Shown piece by piece: positions 25,550 to 34,109 of a stretch of DNA of 52,692 nucleotides. This DNA is from Acidimicrobiaceae bacterium. GTDB taxonomy: Bacteria; Actinomycetota; Acidimicrobiia; Acidimicrobiales; Bog-793. Where the stretch lies: positions 1 to 52,692 of the forward strand of contig PLPK01000048.1 of assembly GCA_003159795.1 (NCBI GenBank), in the 5' to 3' direction. Both the position numbers and the translations under genes were made by a program. Numbering within the stretch: position 1 is the first letter of the stretch; each line of letters begins with the position of its first letter. The notes below the pieces were generated by a model that saw only the letters and a program-made list of their open reading frames with translations, was not told the origin of the DNA and did no database searches.

Positions 25550-26370
25550 ATCTCGAGTCTCTTCGCGTAACTCCGGGTCGCGAGCCAGTAGCCGATCCCG
25601 ACGACGACTACGAGGTAGGCCGTGTGGACGACGGCCGGCCCGACGCCCAGACCGCCGAGGGCGAGCCCGCGGCACAGCGCCACGCCGTGGTAGAGGGGTG
25701 TCGCCCAGGCGACGAACTGAAGCCAACGGGGCAGCTGGGAGATCGGGAAGAACGTCCCCGAGAACAGGAAGAGCGGGATGAGGCCGAACCGGTAGAGGGC
25801 CGAGAACCCCCGGTCGTTCTGCTGGGCGCCGGCGAAGGCCATGATCGGCGCGACGAAGGCGAGGCCCGCGAGTACGCCGGCGGGGATCGCGAGGACGGCG
25901 AGCCCCGAGCGCAGGGTGCCGAACGCCTCCATGATCGCGAGGTAGATCGCGCACACGGTGACGAGGCGGAAGGTGATCCAGGCGAGGTGGCCGCGCAGCA
26001 CGTCTCTCACCGTGAGCGGCGTCGCCAGCATCGCGAGATACGTGCGCCCCCACTTGATCGCGTCCATCACCGGGTACATGGCCTCGTCGGCGCCGACCTG
26101 CATTGCCGTCGACGCGAGCAGCCCCGGCGCGAGGAACTCGAGGTAGCCCACGCCCGACACGGTGTGGACGTGATGGTTGACGAGCGAGCCGAGGCCGACG
26201 CCGAGCGCGGCGAGGTAGATCACCGGGTACAGGAAGCTCGTCGTGATCGAGCCCCGCCAGGTCCGCTTGTACCGGTACGCCCAGTACGCCAGCGAGCGCA
26301 GCCAGCGCGGCCGGCCGAGGTGGGACGGTGCGCGCGCCGCCGCCGTGACGGTGCCGCCGAGGGCGCTCAC
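25546..26370 (-). CDS. ABC-2 exporter permease (middle gene)
   Basis: This 274-residue six-helix ABC-2 permease is paralogous to the next gene: compare YLEFLAPGLLASTAMQVGADE with YVAPGLLASSAMNGALFDAT, and FLFSGTFFPISQLPRWLQFV with FLFSATFYPLSVYPGWLQLV. The start GTG 26370 overlaps the ATPase stop (GTGA), and its own stop overlaps the next ATG, so all three genes are translationally coupled. The N-terminal RSLAYWAYRYKRTWRGS is the amphipathic connector that usually contacts the ATPase. Confidence 0.9.
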   Translation of the reverse strand: MSALGGTVTAAARAPSHLGRPRWLRSLAYWAYRYKRTWRGSITTSFLYPVIYLAALGVGLGSLVNHHVHTVSGVGYLEFLAPGLLASTAMQVGADEAMYPVMDAIKWGRTYLAMLATPLTVRDVLRGHLAWITFRLVTVCAIYLAIMEAFGTLRSGLAVLAIPAGVLAGLAFVAPIMAFAGAQQNDRGFSALYRFGLIPLFLFSGTFFPISQLPRWLQFVAWATPLYHGVALCRGLALGGLGVGPAVVHTAYLVVVVGIGYWLATRSYAKRLEI

Positions 26371-27341
26371 TCGACGAGCGTGCGGCCCGTGAGGTGCAGG
26401 AACACGTCCTCCAGGCTCGAACGCCGCACGAGGGTGCTTTCCGGGGTGAGGCCGAGCCGGTGGACCTCCCCGAGGGTCGCGTCCCCGTCGTCGGAGTACA
26501 AAAGGACCCGGTCCGGGAGCACCTCGCGGCGCTGGGCGAGCCCCTCGAGCGCCGCGGCGACCCCGGCCGGTTCGGTGGCGCCGAAGCGCAGCTCGACGAC
26601 CTCGCGCGTCGAGTACTTGGCGATGAGGTCCCGGGGGGCGCCCTCGGCGGCGAAGCGCCCGCGGTCCATGACGGCGAGCCGCTCGCAGAGCTGCTCGGCC
26701 TCGTCCATGTAGTGGGTCGTGATGACGAGGGTGACGCCCCGGCGGCGCAGGCGGTAGAGGCGGTCCCACAGCAGGTGACGGGCCTGGGGGTCGAGCCCCG
26801 TCGTCGGCTCGTCGAGGATGAGGAGCTCCGGGTCCGAGACGAGCGAGCGCGCGATCGTGAGGCGGCGCTTCATGCCCCCCGAGAGCGACTCGACCCGGTC
26901 GCGGGCGCGCTCGGTGAGCTGGACGAAGTCGAGCAGCTCCTCCGCCCGTTCCCGGATCACACGGCGCGGCAGGTCGAAGTAGCGCCCGTAGACGAGGAGG
27001 TTGTCGAGCACCGTGAGCTCGAGGTCGAGCGTGTCCTCCTGGGGGACGACGCCGATCCGGCTGCGGATCTCGGGCCCGTCACGGTCCGGGTCGCGGCCGA
27101 GCACCCGGAGCGTCCCGGCCGAGACCGGCGACATGCAGGCGATCATGCGCATCGTCGAGGTCTTGCCGGCCCCGTTCGGGCCGAGGAACCCGTAGGACTC
27201 GCCGCGTCCGATCGAGAAGTCGACGCCGTCGACGGCGACGAACTCGCCGAACCGCTTGACGAGCCCGGAGGCGACGACGAGCGGCTCGCCGTCCGCCGCC
27301 GGGACGCGTGACGTGGCACCGAAGGCGTCGGATGGGTCCAC
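26367..27341 (-). CDS. ABC exporter ATPase (DrrA/NodI-like)
   Basis: This 324-residue nucleotide-binding subunit has Walker A GPNGAGKT, Q-loop VVPQEDTLD, signature LSGGM, Walker B LLILDEPTTGLDP and switch His ITTHYMDEA, all intact, plus a C-terminal extension of about 90 residues (VVELRFGATEPAGVAAALEG) typical of DrrA/NodI exporters. It should power the two permeases downstream. The track starts at GTG 27380, but those first 13 codons look non-coding, so GTG 27341 (VDPSDAFGAT) is preferred. Neither has a clear Shine-Dalgarno, so a leaderless transcript is possible. Confidence 0.92.
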   Translation of the reverse strand: MDPSDAFGATSRVPAADGEPLVVASGLVKRFGEFVAVDGVDFSIGRGESYGFLGPNGAGKTSTMRMIACMSPVSAGTLRVLGRDPDRDGPEIRSRIGVVPQEDTLDLELTVLDNLLVYGRYFDLPRRVIRERAEELLDFVQLTERARDRVESLSGGMKRRLTIARSLVSDPELLILDEPTTGLDPQARHLLWDRLYRLRRRGVTLVITTHYMDEAEQLCERLAVMDRGRFAAEGAPRDLIAKYSTREVVELRFGATEPAGVAAALEGLAQRREVLPDRVLLYSDDGDATLGEVHRLGLTPESTLVRRSSLEDVFLHLTGRTLVE

Positions 27342-27398
27342 GGTGCGCCAAGCTAGTCGCCGGGAAAAAGGCCGCGACACGACACAGCGGGTCGATTG

Positions 27399-28004
27399 CT
27401 ACGTCGGCAGCGAACGTCCTTGTCGGCCGGCCCCGACGAGCCGCCAGGTGGCGGGGAGCAGGGCCGCCGCCAGCGCGATCTTGATCCCCTCGCCGGCGAG
27501 GAACGGCGTCAGCCCGCCCTCGAGCGCCCTGGCCGCGGTGAGGTGGTAGGAGACGGCGAGCCAGGGGACGCCGATCGCGAAGATGATCACCTCGCCGAGC
27601 AGCATTGTTGCGACGGAGCTTGCGACCCGCCGGTCTGCCCGCCGCTCCGCGAGCCGCCCGCAGACGGCGGCGGCGGCGACGAAGCCGATGACGTAGCCGA
27701 ACAGGGCACCGGGCCACCCCGAGGCGTGGCCGGCGAACCAGGGCACGCCGGCGAGCCCGGCGATGGCGTAGAGGGAGAGGGCCGCCGTCGCGCGTCGCAT
27801 GCCGAGGGCGCTGCCCGCGAGCACGACCCCGAGTGTCTGGCCGGTGATCGGCACCGGCGTCAACGGGATCGAGACCTGTGCGAGCAGGCCGACGAAACAG
27901 GCAGCCCCGACGACGATGGTGGCATCGCGGACCCGCACGTCCGGGATGAGGTCGGCGAGGACGACCGGACGTGGCCGGGGAAGCGTCGCGGCGTCTGTCG
28001 GCAT
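27399..28004 (-). CDS. bioY: BioY biotin transporter S component
   Basis: This 201-residue membrane protein of about six helices captures biotin for energy-coupling-factor transport. Typical family segments are QVSIPLTPVPITGQTLGVVLAG near the start, YAIAGLAGVPWFAG, GYVIGFVAAA, and GLTPFLAGEGIKIALAAALLP near the C-terminus. The ATG at 28004 is preferred because AAGGTGA lies just before it; the track starts three codons earlier. BioM/BioN (ATPase and T component) are not adjacent, so it must work alone or with a shared ECF module elsewhere. The neighbouring ABC operon is an exporter and not its energiser. Confidence 0.93.
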   Translation of the reverse strand: MPTDAATLPRPRPVVLADLIPDVRVRDATIVVGAACFVGLLAQVSIPLTPVPITGQTLGVVLAGSALGMRRATAALSLYAIAGLAGVPWFAGHASGWPGALFGYVIGFVAAAAVCGRLAERRADRRVASSVATMLLGEVIIFAIGVPWLAVSYHLTAARALEGGLTPFLAGEGIKIALAAALLPATWRLVGAGRQGRSLPT

Positions 28005-28058
28005 GGCGGTCACCTTATCGAGCCCCGCGGCTGCGCTGAGTTGGGAGCCGCCGGCGTG

Positions 28059-28077
28059 CGGCCGGCGACACCGGCCG
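28059..28077 (-). terminator. Hairpin downstream of glnII
   Basis: CGGCCGG-CGACA-CCGGCCG is a perfect seven-base stem with a five-base loop, about 36 bases past the glnII stop. It lacks a T-tract. It could also shape the leader of bioY. Confidence 0.45.
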
Positions 28078-28112
28078 GTCCCCCCGCGCCGGCGGCCCCG
28101 GTGCCGGGACGC

Positions 28113-29117
28113 TCACCCCTTGGCGGCGGCCTCGCAGACCGTCTCGGTGATGAGACGGGTGACGAGGTACGGGTCGGCGTTGGCGTTCGGCCGCCGGTCC
28201 TCGATCCAACCCTTCTGTTCCTTCTCGACGTTCCACGGGATCCGGACCGAGGCGCCGCGGTCCCACGGGGCGTAGTGGAACTGGCTCCAGTGGGCGGTCT
28301 CGTGGGCGCCGGTGAGGCGGTCCTTGATGCCGGCGCCGTAGTTCTCGATGTGGTCCTCGACGCGGGTGGCAAGCGCCTCGCAGGCGGCGAGGATCGGCTT
28401 GTAACCCTCGCGCATGGCCTTGGTCGAGAAGTTCGTGTGCCCTCCGGCGCCGTTCCAGTCACCCGGCACCGGCTTGGCGGCGAAGCTCACGTCGGCCCCG
28501 AAGTCCTCGGCGATGCGGCCCAGCAGCCAGCGGCTCAGCCAGAGCTGGTCGCCGATGAGCGGGGGCGGCAGGACGCCGATTTGGAACTCCCACTGCGCCT
28601 TCATTACCTCGGCGTTCGTGCCCTCGATCGACAGGCCCGCCTCCAAGCAGGCGACCGTGTGGTGCTCGACGATGTCGCGGCCGACGATGTTCTCGGCACC
28701 GATGCTGCAGTAGTAGGGGCCCTGGGGGGCGGGGAAGCCGACTTCGGGCCAGCCGAGCGGCCGGCCGTCCTGGAAGAACGTGTATTCCTGCTCGATGCCG
28801 AACATCGGCTCCTGATCAGCGAAGCGCTCGGCGACCTCGGCGCACGGCGCCCGCGTGTTCGTGGGGTGCGGTGTGAAGTCGGTGAGCAGCACCTCGCAGA
28901 GCACGAGCTTGTTCTTGCCGCCCCGGAGCGGGTCGGGCGTGACGAGGACCGGCCGCAGGACGCAGTCCGAGAGGTTCCCCGGCGCCTGGTTCGTGCTGGA
29001 GCCGTCAAAGCCCCAGATCGGCGGCTCCTTCCCGTCGGCGACGATCTTCGTCTTGCAACGGATCATCGGGGTCGGCTTCCCACCGTCGATCCAGATGTAC
29101 TCAGCCTGGTAGCTCAC
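28113..29117 (-). CDS. glnII: Glutamine synthetase type II
   Basis: This 334-residue enzyme makes glutamine from glutamate, ammonia and ATP in the cytoplasm. The length and motifs are those of the eukaryote-like GSII family rather than the 450-470-residue GSI: YIWIDGG at the start, WGFDGSSTNQAPG, GIEQEYTFF, VMKAQWEFQIG, GDWNGAGGHTNFSTKAMRE, and KDRLTGAHETA. There is no adenylylation-site region as in GlnA. GTG 29117 follows AAGGGAG. It is monocistronic. Actinobacterial glnII is commonly controlled by GlnR, but I could not find a convincing GlnR box upstream. Confidence 0.96.
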   Translation of the reverse strand: MSYQAEYIWIDGGKPTPMIRCKTKIVADGKEPPIWGFDGSSTNQAPGNLSDCVLRPVLVTPDPLRGGKNKLVLCEVLLTDFTPHPTNTRAPCAEVAERFADQEPMFGIEQEYTFFQDGRPLGWPEVGFPAPQGPYYCSIGAENIVGRDIVEHHTVACLEAGLSIEGTNAEVMKAQWEFQIGVLPPPLIGDQLWLSRWLLGRIAEDFGADVSFAAKPVPGDWNGAGGHTNFSTKAMREGYKPILAACEALATRVEDHIENYGAGIKDRLTGAHETAHWSQFHYAPWDRGASVRIPWNVEKEQKGWIEDRRPNANADPYLVTRLITETVCEAAAKG

Positions 29118-29349
29118 GAACCACTCCCTTGGGTGCTCGCCGGTTCGGCACAGCCCTGCGTCGGAGGCTCGCGCGCGACGCGTCCACCTCCGACGAAGGA
29201 CCTATCCGCGTCTGACGTGCTCAGGGTGCCAGGCCGTCGTTTCGCGGCGGTATCGGCCGGATGAACTCCGTGTGAACTGGCACGCCCAGTCGTTTCAGGC
29301 GCCCGCCGCGGCTGCCGCCCGGAGTTCGCGGGACCCGGCGGCCGGCCCG

Positions 29350-30309
29350 TCAGGAGTAGGTGGTGTCGAGCCGGGCCATCACCTCGGGGGTGAGCAGCGG
29401 GACCACGTCGAGCGCGCGCAGGTTCTCCTCGACCTGCTCGACCCGGCTCGCGCCGGTGATCACCGTCGAGACGTGCGGGTTCATCGTGCACCAGGCGATC
29501 GCGAGCTGGGCGGCGGTGCAGCCGAACTCGTCGGCCATCTTGAGCAGGGCGGGCACGCGGGCGTTCGTTTCCGGCGCGACGACGATGTCACGCAGCCACT
29601 CGAACCCCGGGACGGTCGCCCGGGAGCCCTCGGGGACGCCGTCGACGTACTTGCCGGTGAGGACGCCCCAGGCAAGCGGGCTGTAGGTCGTGAGGCCGAG
29701 TCCCCAGTCCTCGTAGAGGCGGGCGTACTCGACCTCAACCCGCTTGCGTTCGAGCAGGTTGTACTGCGACTGTTCCATCACCGGCTTGTGGAGGTGGTGG
29801 CGTTCGGCGATCTCGAAGGCCGCCCGCAGGTCGTCCGCCGGCCACTCCGACGTCCCCCAGTAGGTCGCCCGGCCGGAGCTGACGATGTCGTGCATCGCCC
29901 AGACCGTCTCCTCGATCGGCGTGAGCGGGTCCGAGCGGTGGCAGAAGAGCAGGTCGACGAAGTCAAGGCCCATCCGCTCGAGCGAGCCGTCGATCGCCTG
30001 GAGCAGGTACTTGCGGTTGAGCGTGTTCTGCATGTTGACGCCCTCGTGGATGCCCCAGAACAGCTTCGTCGACACGACGTAGCTGTAGCGGGGCCAGCCG
30101 AGTTCGGCGAGGGCCCGGCCCATGATCCGCTCGGACTCGCCGCCGGCATACTGCTCGGCGTTGTCGAAGAAGTTCACGCCGCCCTCCCGGGCCGCCGTGA
30201 GGCACGCCTTGGCGAGCCCGGTGTCGAGCTGGGAGCCGAACGTCACCCACGAGCCGAACGAGAGCACGCCTACCTGCAGTCCCGATCCTCCGAGCCGTCG
30301 GTACTCCAT
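29350..30309 (-). CDS. Aldo/keto reductase, Kv-beta-like group
   Basis: This 319-residue (alpha/beta)8 NADPH-dependent oxidoreductase has the catalytic tetrad in place: Asp and Tyr in [15 protein letters not shown], Lys in VVSTKLFWG, and His in LLFCHRSDP. The C-terminal [15 protein letters not shown] matches the NADPH-binding helix. It most resembles the potassium-channel beta-subunit/YghZ-like group, which reduces aldehydes such as methylglyoxal. ATG 30309 is preferred over the TTG one codon upstream because AGGAGAT precedes it. It is divergent from the idi gene, with 153 bases between them. Confidence 0.92.
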   Translation of the reverse strand: MEYRRLGGSGLQVGVLSFGSWVTFGSQLDTGLAKACLTAAREGGVNFFDNAEQYAGGESERIMGRALAELGWPRYSYVVSTKLFWGIHEGVNMQNTLNRKYLLQAIDGSLERMGLDFVDLLFCHRSDPLTPIEETVWAMHDIVSSGRATYWGTSEWPADDLRAAFEIAERHHLHKPVMEQSQYNLLERKRVEVEYARLYEDWGLGLTTYSPLAWGVLTGKYVDGVPEGSRATVPGFEWLRDIVVAPETNARVPALLKMADEFGCTAAQLAIAWCTMNPHVSTVITGASRVEQVEENLRALDVVPLLTPEVMARLDTTYS

Positions 30310-30462
30310 CAATCGCCCCGATCTCCTGTCGTTTGCCGGTGTGTCGCGCCACCCGCGGGGTCGGCACGCCCCACAGTCTCGCGAGGTCTGTCATAGCATG
30401 CGCGCGGGCCGGCGGGACGGGACGGGTCGCCCCCGGCGAGCACGTCCGAAGGAGCGAACGAG

Positions 30463-31032
30463 GTGGACAACGGGCCGACGGACGACTCGTCCCCTGCCGC
30501 GGGGCGCGACACCGTCGTGCTCGTGAACAAGGCGGGGGAGCCGACGGGGACCGTCGCGAAGCTGGAGGCCCACGCGCCGCCCGGCCTTCTCCACCTGGCC
30601 TTCTCCGTCGTCCTCTACCGGCCGGATGGGCTCGTGCTGCTCCAGCAGCGCGCCGGCACGAAGTACCACTTTCCGCTGGCCTGGGCCAACTCGTGCTGCA
30701 GCCACCCGCGGCCCGGCGAGGGCGTCGTCGGCTCCGCCGAGCGACGCGTCCGGGACGAGCTCGGCCTGGACTGCCGGCTCGCCGAGGTCGGCACGTTCAC
30801 GTACCGCGCGACCTGCCCGGTCTCGGGGCTCGTCGAGCACGAGTTCGACCACGTCCTCGTCGGTGTGGTGGACGGCGACCCCGTCCCCGACCCCACCGAG
30901 GTCACCGCCGTGCGCTGGGCTGTCCCGGCCGAGGTGATCGCGGCACCGCCGGCGGACGGCGCCCCCTGGCTGGTGCCGGTGCTGCGCCTGGCCGAGCGGT
31001 CACGCGGCGCCGGTGCCGAACCCCCCGGCTGA
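30463..31032 (+). CDS. idi: Isopentenyl-diphosphate isomerase type I
   Basis: This 189-residue Nudix-fold enzyme interconverts isopentenyl and dimethylallyl diphosphate for isoprenoid synthesis, including polyprenyl carriers. The catalytic Cys lies in WANSCCSHPRPGE, the Nudix-like helix is ERRVRDELGL, and the metal-binding EHEFDHV follows. GTG 30463 has CGAAGGAG upstream. It is monocistronic and followed by a strong hairpin. Confidence 0.95.
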   Translation: MDNGPTDDSSPAAGRDTVVLVNKAGEPTGTVAKLEAHAPPGLLHLAFSVVLYRPDGLVLLQQRAGTKYHFPLAWANSCCSHPRPGEGVVGSAERRVRDELGLDCRLAEVGTFTYRATCPVSGLVEHEFDHVLVGVVDGDPVPDPTEVTAVRWAVPAEVIAAPPADGAPWLVPVLRLAERSRGAGAEPPG

Positions 31033-31034
31033 GG

Positions 31035-31059
31035 GGCCCGGCCGTGGCGCGGCCGGGCC
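31035..31059 (+). terminator. Perfect 10-bp hairpin after idi
   Basis: GGCCCGGCCG-TGGCG-CGGCCGGGCC begins three bases past the idi stop. The stem is perfect and very stable. There is no T-tract, so termination is inferred from position and strength. Confidence 0.65.
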
Positions 31060-31362
31060 GTTCCGGCAGCGTCCCCGAAGGTGAGGACGACCTTGCCGAG
31101 CTTGGAAGGGCCGCGAAGTCTGCATGGGCGGCGGCCGCGGTTGGAAGCGGGACGTCGCGTCGACCAGCGCTACAACCGACGTCGGGCGATGAGCGCGTTC
31201 AGGCCCGCGGCGACGACCTGCACGAGAAGCTGACGTCCGCGTGGCGTCGGTTCGGTTCGCGCGCCGACCCCGACCGCGCCACCGGTGAACACGACCCGCG
31301 CCCGGGGTCCAGGCTCGATCAACCGACCCTCGTCGCGCGGCGCTGGGCAGGGCGATCTCGGG
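31060..31362. other. Convergent gap, nothing recognised
   Basis: This gap of about 300 bases lies between idi and the NlpC/P60 gene. Open frames are remnants of longer shadow reading. I see no gene, repeat or RNA. Confidence 0.4.
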
Positions 31363-32463
31363 TCAGGGGCGTCCCGCGGCGTAGGCGCCGGGCCACATCG
31401 TGGTGATCTGGATGAGCGTGCCGGTCTGCTCGGCCTGGACCACCTTCCCGTCGCCGATGTACATGACGACGTGGTAGACGTAGCCGCCGGAGGCGTAGAA
31501 GACCAGGTCGCCGGGCTGCAAGTCCGAGAACGGGATGTGCTCGATCGAGAGGTACTGGTCCTCGGCGCTGTGGGGGAGGCTGACCCCCGCCTGACCCCAC
31601 GACCACATCGCGAGACCGGAGCAGTCGAAGCCGTAGCCGGGCGAGGCGCCGCCCCAGACGTAGGGCACGCCGATCTGTGACTCCGCCGCCCTCACGGCGA
31701 CGAGGCCGGGCCCGTCCCCGCTCGGCGTCGTCGTCGCGGCGCTGGGGGCCGTCGACGGCGAGGCTTCGGACTGCTGCTTGGCCTCCTCGATGGTCTTCTT
31801 CGCCGCGGCCTGTGCCGCCGCCTGGGCTGCCTGCTGCTGCTCCTCGCGGGCGACGGCGGCGGCGAGCGAGCCGTTTATCCCGGCCAGCGTCGCGGTGAGC
31901 TGGGTGTCGAGCTTGTTGGCGTGGTCGCGCGCCGCGCCGAGCGTCTTGAGCGCGAGGCGCGACTGGGCGCCGTCATGGCGGAGCTGCGTCGTGCGCGCGA
32001 TGAGGGCGTGCTCGGAGACGCGCAGCGTGCTGACCGCCGCCGAGAGCTTCCCCGCCGCGGCCTCGACGTAGGTCTGCTGCGCGGGGTAGGCGTCTTCCTT
32101 TCCGGTGAGCACCGACAGGGCGCCCGAGGAGGTGCCGTCGTTCACATAGGCGTCGATCACCTCGCGTTCAAGCGACTGCCGGTCCGTGCCGACGGTCGCG
32201 CGTGTCGTCGCGATCGAGCGGAGGTCCTTGTGGATGTCACGCTTCAGGAGCGCCTCGCGGGTGGCCGCCTGGTCGTACTCCTCACCGAGGACCTGGAGCT
32301 TCACCTGGATGGTGGCGATCTTCGCCGCGAGGACCGAGGACTTGGACTGCAGCGTCGAGACGGGCTGCGAGGCACTGGCGACGCCGCAAAGCGTCGCGAG
32401 CAGCATTCCGGCGGTCACCAAAAGGGCCGCACCGACCGGGAGACGTCGGGGTCGGCGCGACAT
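31363..32463 (-). CDS. Secreted NlpC/P60 peptidoglycan hydrolase
   Basis: This 366-residue exported protein has a signal peptide ([20 protein letters not shown] to GVASAS), a long alpha-helical coiled-coil region of about 190 residues rich in Ala/Gln, a Ser/Pro/Thr linker ([18 protein letters not shown]), and a C-terminal NlpC/P60 domain. The catalytic Cys is in [11 protein letters not shown] and the His in [10 protein letters not shown]. The layout is that of RipA-like endopeptidases that cut the stem peptide during cell separation, with the coiled coil likely docking or autoinhibiting. ATG 32463 with GGAG upstream is the true start; the track frame begins 274 codons too early. It is divergent from fumC. 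Confidence 0.93.
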   Translation of the reverse strand: MSRRPRRLPVGAALLVTAGMLLATLCGVASASQPVSTLQSKSSVLAAKIATIQVKLQVLGEEYDQAATREALLKRDIHKDLRSIATTRATVGTDRQSLEREVIDAYVNDGTSSGALSVLTGKEDAYPAQQTYVEAAAGKLSAAVSTLRVSEHALIARTTQLRHDGAQSRLALKTLGAARDHANKLDTQLTATLAGINGSLAAAVAREEQQQAAQAAAQAAAKKTIEEAKQQSEASPSTAPSAATTTPSGDGPGLVAVRAAESQIGVPYVWGGASPGYGFDCSGLAMWSWGQAGVSLPHSAEDQYLSIEHIPFSDLQPGDLVFYASGGYVYHVVMYIGDGKVVQAEQTGTLIQITTMWPGAYAAGRP

Positions 32464-32692
32464 ACGCTCCGGGCCGCATCCAGTGGGGTGGAGCATCACT
32501 GGCTCACCGCCCGCGACAGAACCCTCGCCGGGTTGCGCATTATCGTCCACCGTACCGGCGACCCCTGGCGCGATGCAAGAAAACCGTCCTGGTCTGGTGC
32601 TCCGTCGCCGCCGATGGCGCCCCGCTACGGTGAGACCGCCCTTCGGCGCGGCGCAGGCGGGTGGGCGTCTGTGCGGCAGAAAGGAAGACGAC

Positions 32693-34099
32693 ATGGGCGA
32701 GATGAGGCCCGTCTCGGCGGACGGGTTCCGCATTGAACACGATTCGATGGGTGAGGTGCGTGTGCCGTCCGACGCCCGCTGGGGGGCACAGACCCAGCGT
32801 GCCGTCGAGAACTTCCCGATCTCGGGGCGTCCCGTCGAGCGCTCGATCCTTGAGGCGCTCGCGATCATCAAGGGCACGTGCGCGGCAGTGAACGCTGAGC
32901 TCGGCACGATCGACGCCGCCGTCGCGGAGGCGATCCGGTCCGCCGCCGACGAGGTCGCCTCGGGCCAGCACCTCGAGCAGTTCCCGGTGGACGTCTTCCA
33001 GACCGGCTCCGGAACCTCGACGAACATGAACATGAACGAGGTGCTCGCCCAGCTCGCTGGCGAGCGGCTGGGGCGGAGGGTGAACCCGAACGACGAGGTG
33101 AACGCCTCCCAGTCCTCGAACGACACGTTCCCGGCAGCGATCCATCTCGCCTGCGTCCGCGAGATCCGGGCCGATCTCGTGCCGGCGCTTGACCAGCTCG
33201 CCACGGCGCTGCGCGACAAGGCGGCGGAGTTCGCGGACATCGTCAAGGCGGGCCGCACCCACCTCATGGACGCGACGCCGGTCACGCTGGGCCAGGAGTT
33301 CGCCGGCTACGCCGCCGCGATCGAGCACGGCATCGAGCGCCTCGCCTCGAGCCTGGGGCGGGTCGGCGAGCTCCCGCTCGGCGGCACGGCCGTCGGCACC
33401 GGCCTCAACGCCCAACCCGGTTTCGCCGCCGAGGTGATCGAACGCCTGCGCCGCGCGACCGGGCTCGAGGTCACCGAGGCCCGGGACCATTTCGAGGCCC
33501 AGGGGGCGCGTGACGGCCTGGTCGAGGCCTCGGGTGTCGTGCGGACGCTCGCCGTGTCGCTGTTCAAGATCGCCAACGACCTGCGCTGGATGTCGTCGGG
33601 CCCGCGCTGCGGGCTCGGGGAGATCCATCTTCCCGACCTCCAGCCGGGTTCCTCGATCATGCCGGGCAAGGTCAACCCTGTCGTGCCGGAGGCGGTATGC
33701 CAGGTCGTCGCCCAGGTGATCGGCAACGATGCCGCCGTCGCCTTCGGCGGGGCCTCGGGGAACTTCGAACTGAACATCATGTTGCCGGTCATGGGGAGGA
33801 ACCTGCTCGAATCGATCCGCCTCGTCGCCGCGGCGAGCCGCTGCCTCGCCACGAAGTGCGTGGCCGGGATCGAGGCGGACGCCGGGCGCTGTCGCGACTA
33901 CGCGCTCTCCTCGGCCTCGATCGCCACCGCCCTCAACCCATACATCGGCTACGAGAACGCGGCGAAGGTCGTGAAGCGCGCGCTGGCCGAGGGCAAGGAC
34001 CTGCGTTCCGTCGTCCTCGAGATGGGCCTGCTCGGAGAGGAGGAGGTCGACCGGGCCCTCGACGTCCTCGCGATGACCCGCGGCGGGATCATCGGCTGA
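32693..34099 (+). CDS. fumC: Class II fumarate hydratase
   Basis: This 468-residue TCA-cycle enzyme interconverts fumarate and L-malate. It belongs to the iron-independent aspartase/fumarase superfamily, with the signature [11 protein letters not shown], substrate-site segments [12 protein letters not shown] and [11 protein letters not shown], and the catalytic region [11 protein letters not shown]. Length and start ([20 protein letters not shown]) are normal. AGAAAGGAAG precedes ATG 32693. A glycosyltransferase gene begins only ten bases after its stop, so the two may share a transcript despite unrelated roles. Confidence 0.96.
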   Translation: MGEMRPVSADGFRIEHDSMGEVRVPSDARWGAQTQRAVENFPISGRPVERSILEALAIIKGTCAAVNAELGTIDAAVAEAIRSAADEVASGQHLEQFPVDVFQTGSGTSTNMNMNEVLAQLAGERLGRRVNPNDEVNASQSSNDTFPAAIHLACVREIRADLVPALDQLATALRDKAAEFADIVKAGRTHLMDATPVTLGQEFAGYAAAIEHGIERLASSLGRVGELPLGGTAVGTGLNAQPGFAAEVIERLRRATGLEVTEARDHFEAQGARDGLVEASGVVRTLAVSLFKIANDLRWMSSGPRCGLGEIHLPDLQPGSSIMPGKVNPVVPEAVCQVVAQVIGNDAAVAFGGASGNFELNIMLPVMGRNLLESIRLVAAASRCLATKCVAGIEADAGRCRDYALSSASIATALNPYIGYENAAKVVKRALAEGKDLRSVVLEMGLLGEEEVDRALDVLAMTRGGIIG

Positions 34100-34109
34100 C
34101 GGGCCGGGC

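Noticed and set aside
29118-29349. GlnR box upstream of glnII
   Set aside because: A GAAAC half-site is present without a correctly spaced GTNAC partner.
32464-32692. Cyclic-di-AMP riboswitch before the NlpC/P60 gene
   Set aside because: Such hydrolases often carry one, but I could not find the conserved core in this gap.
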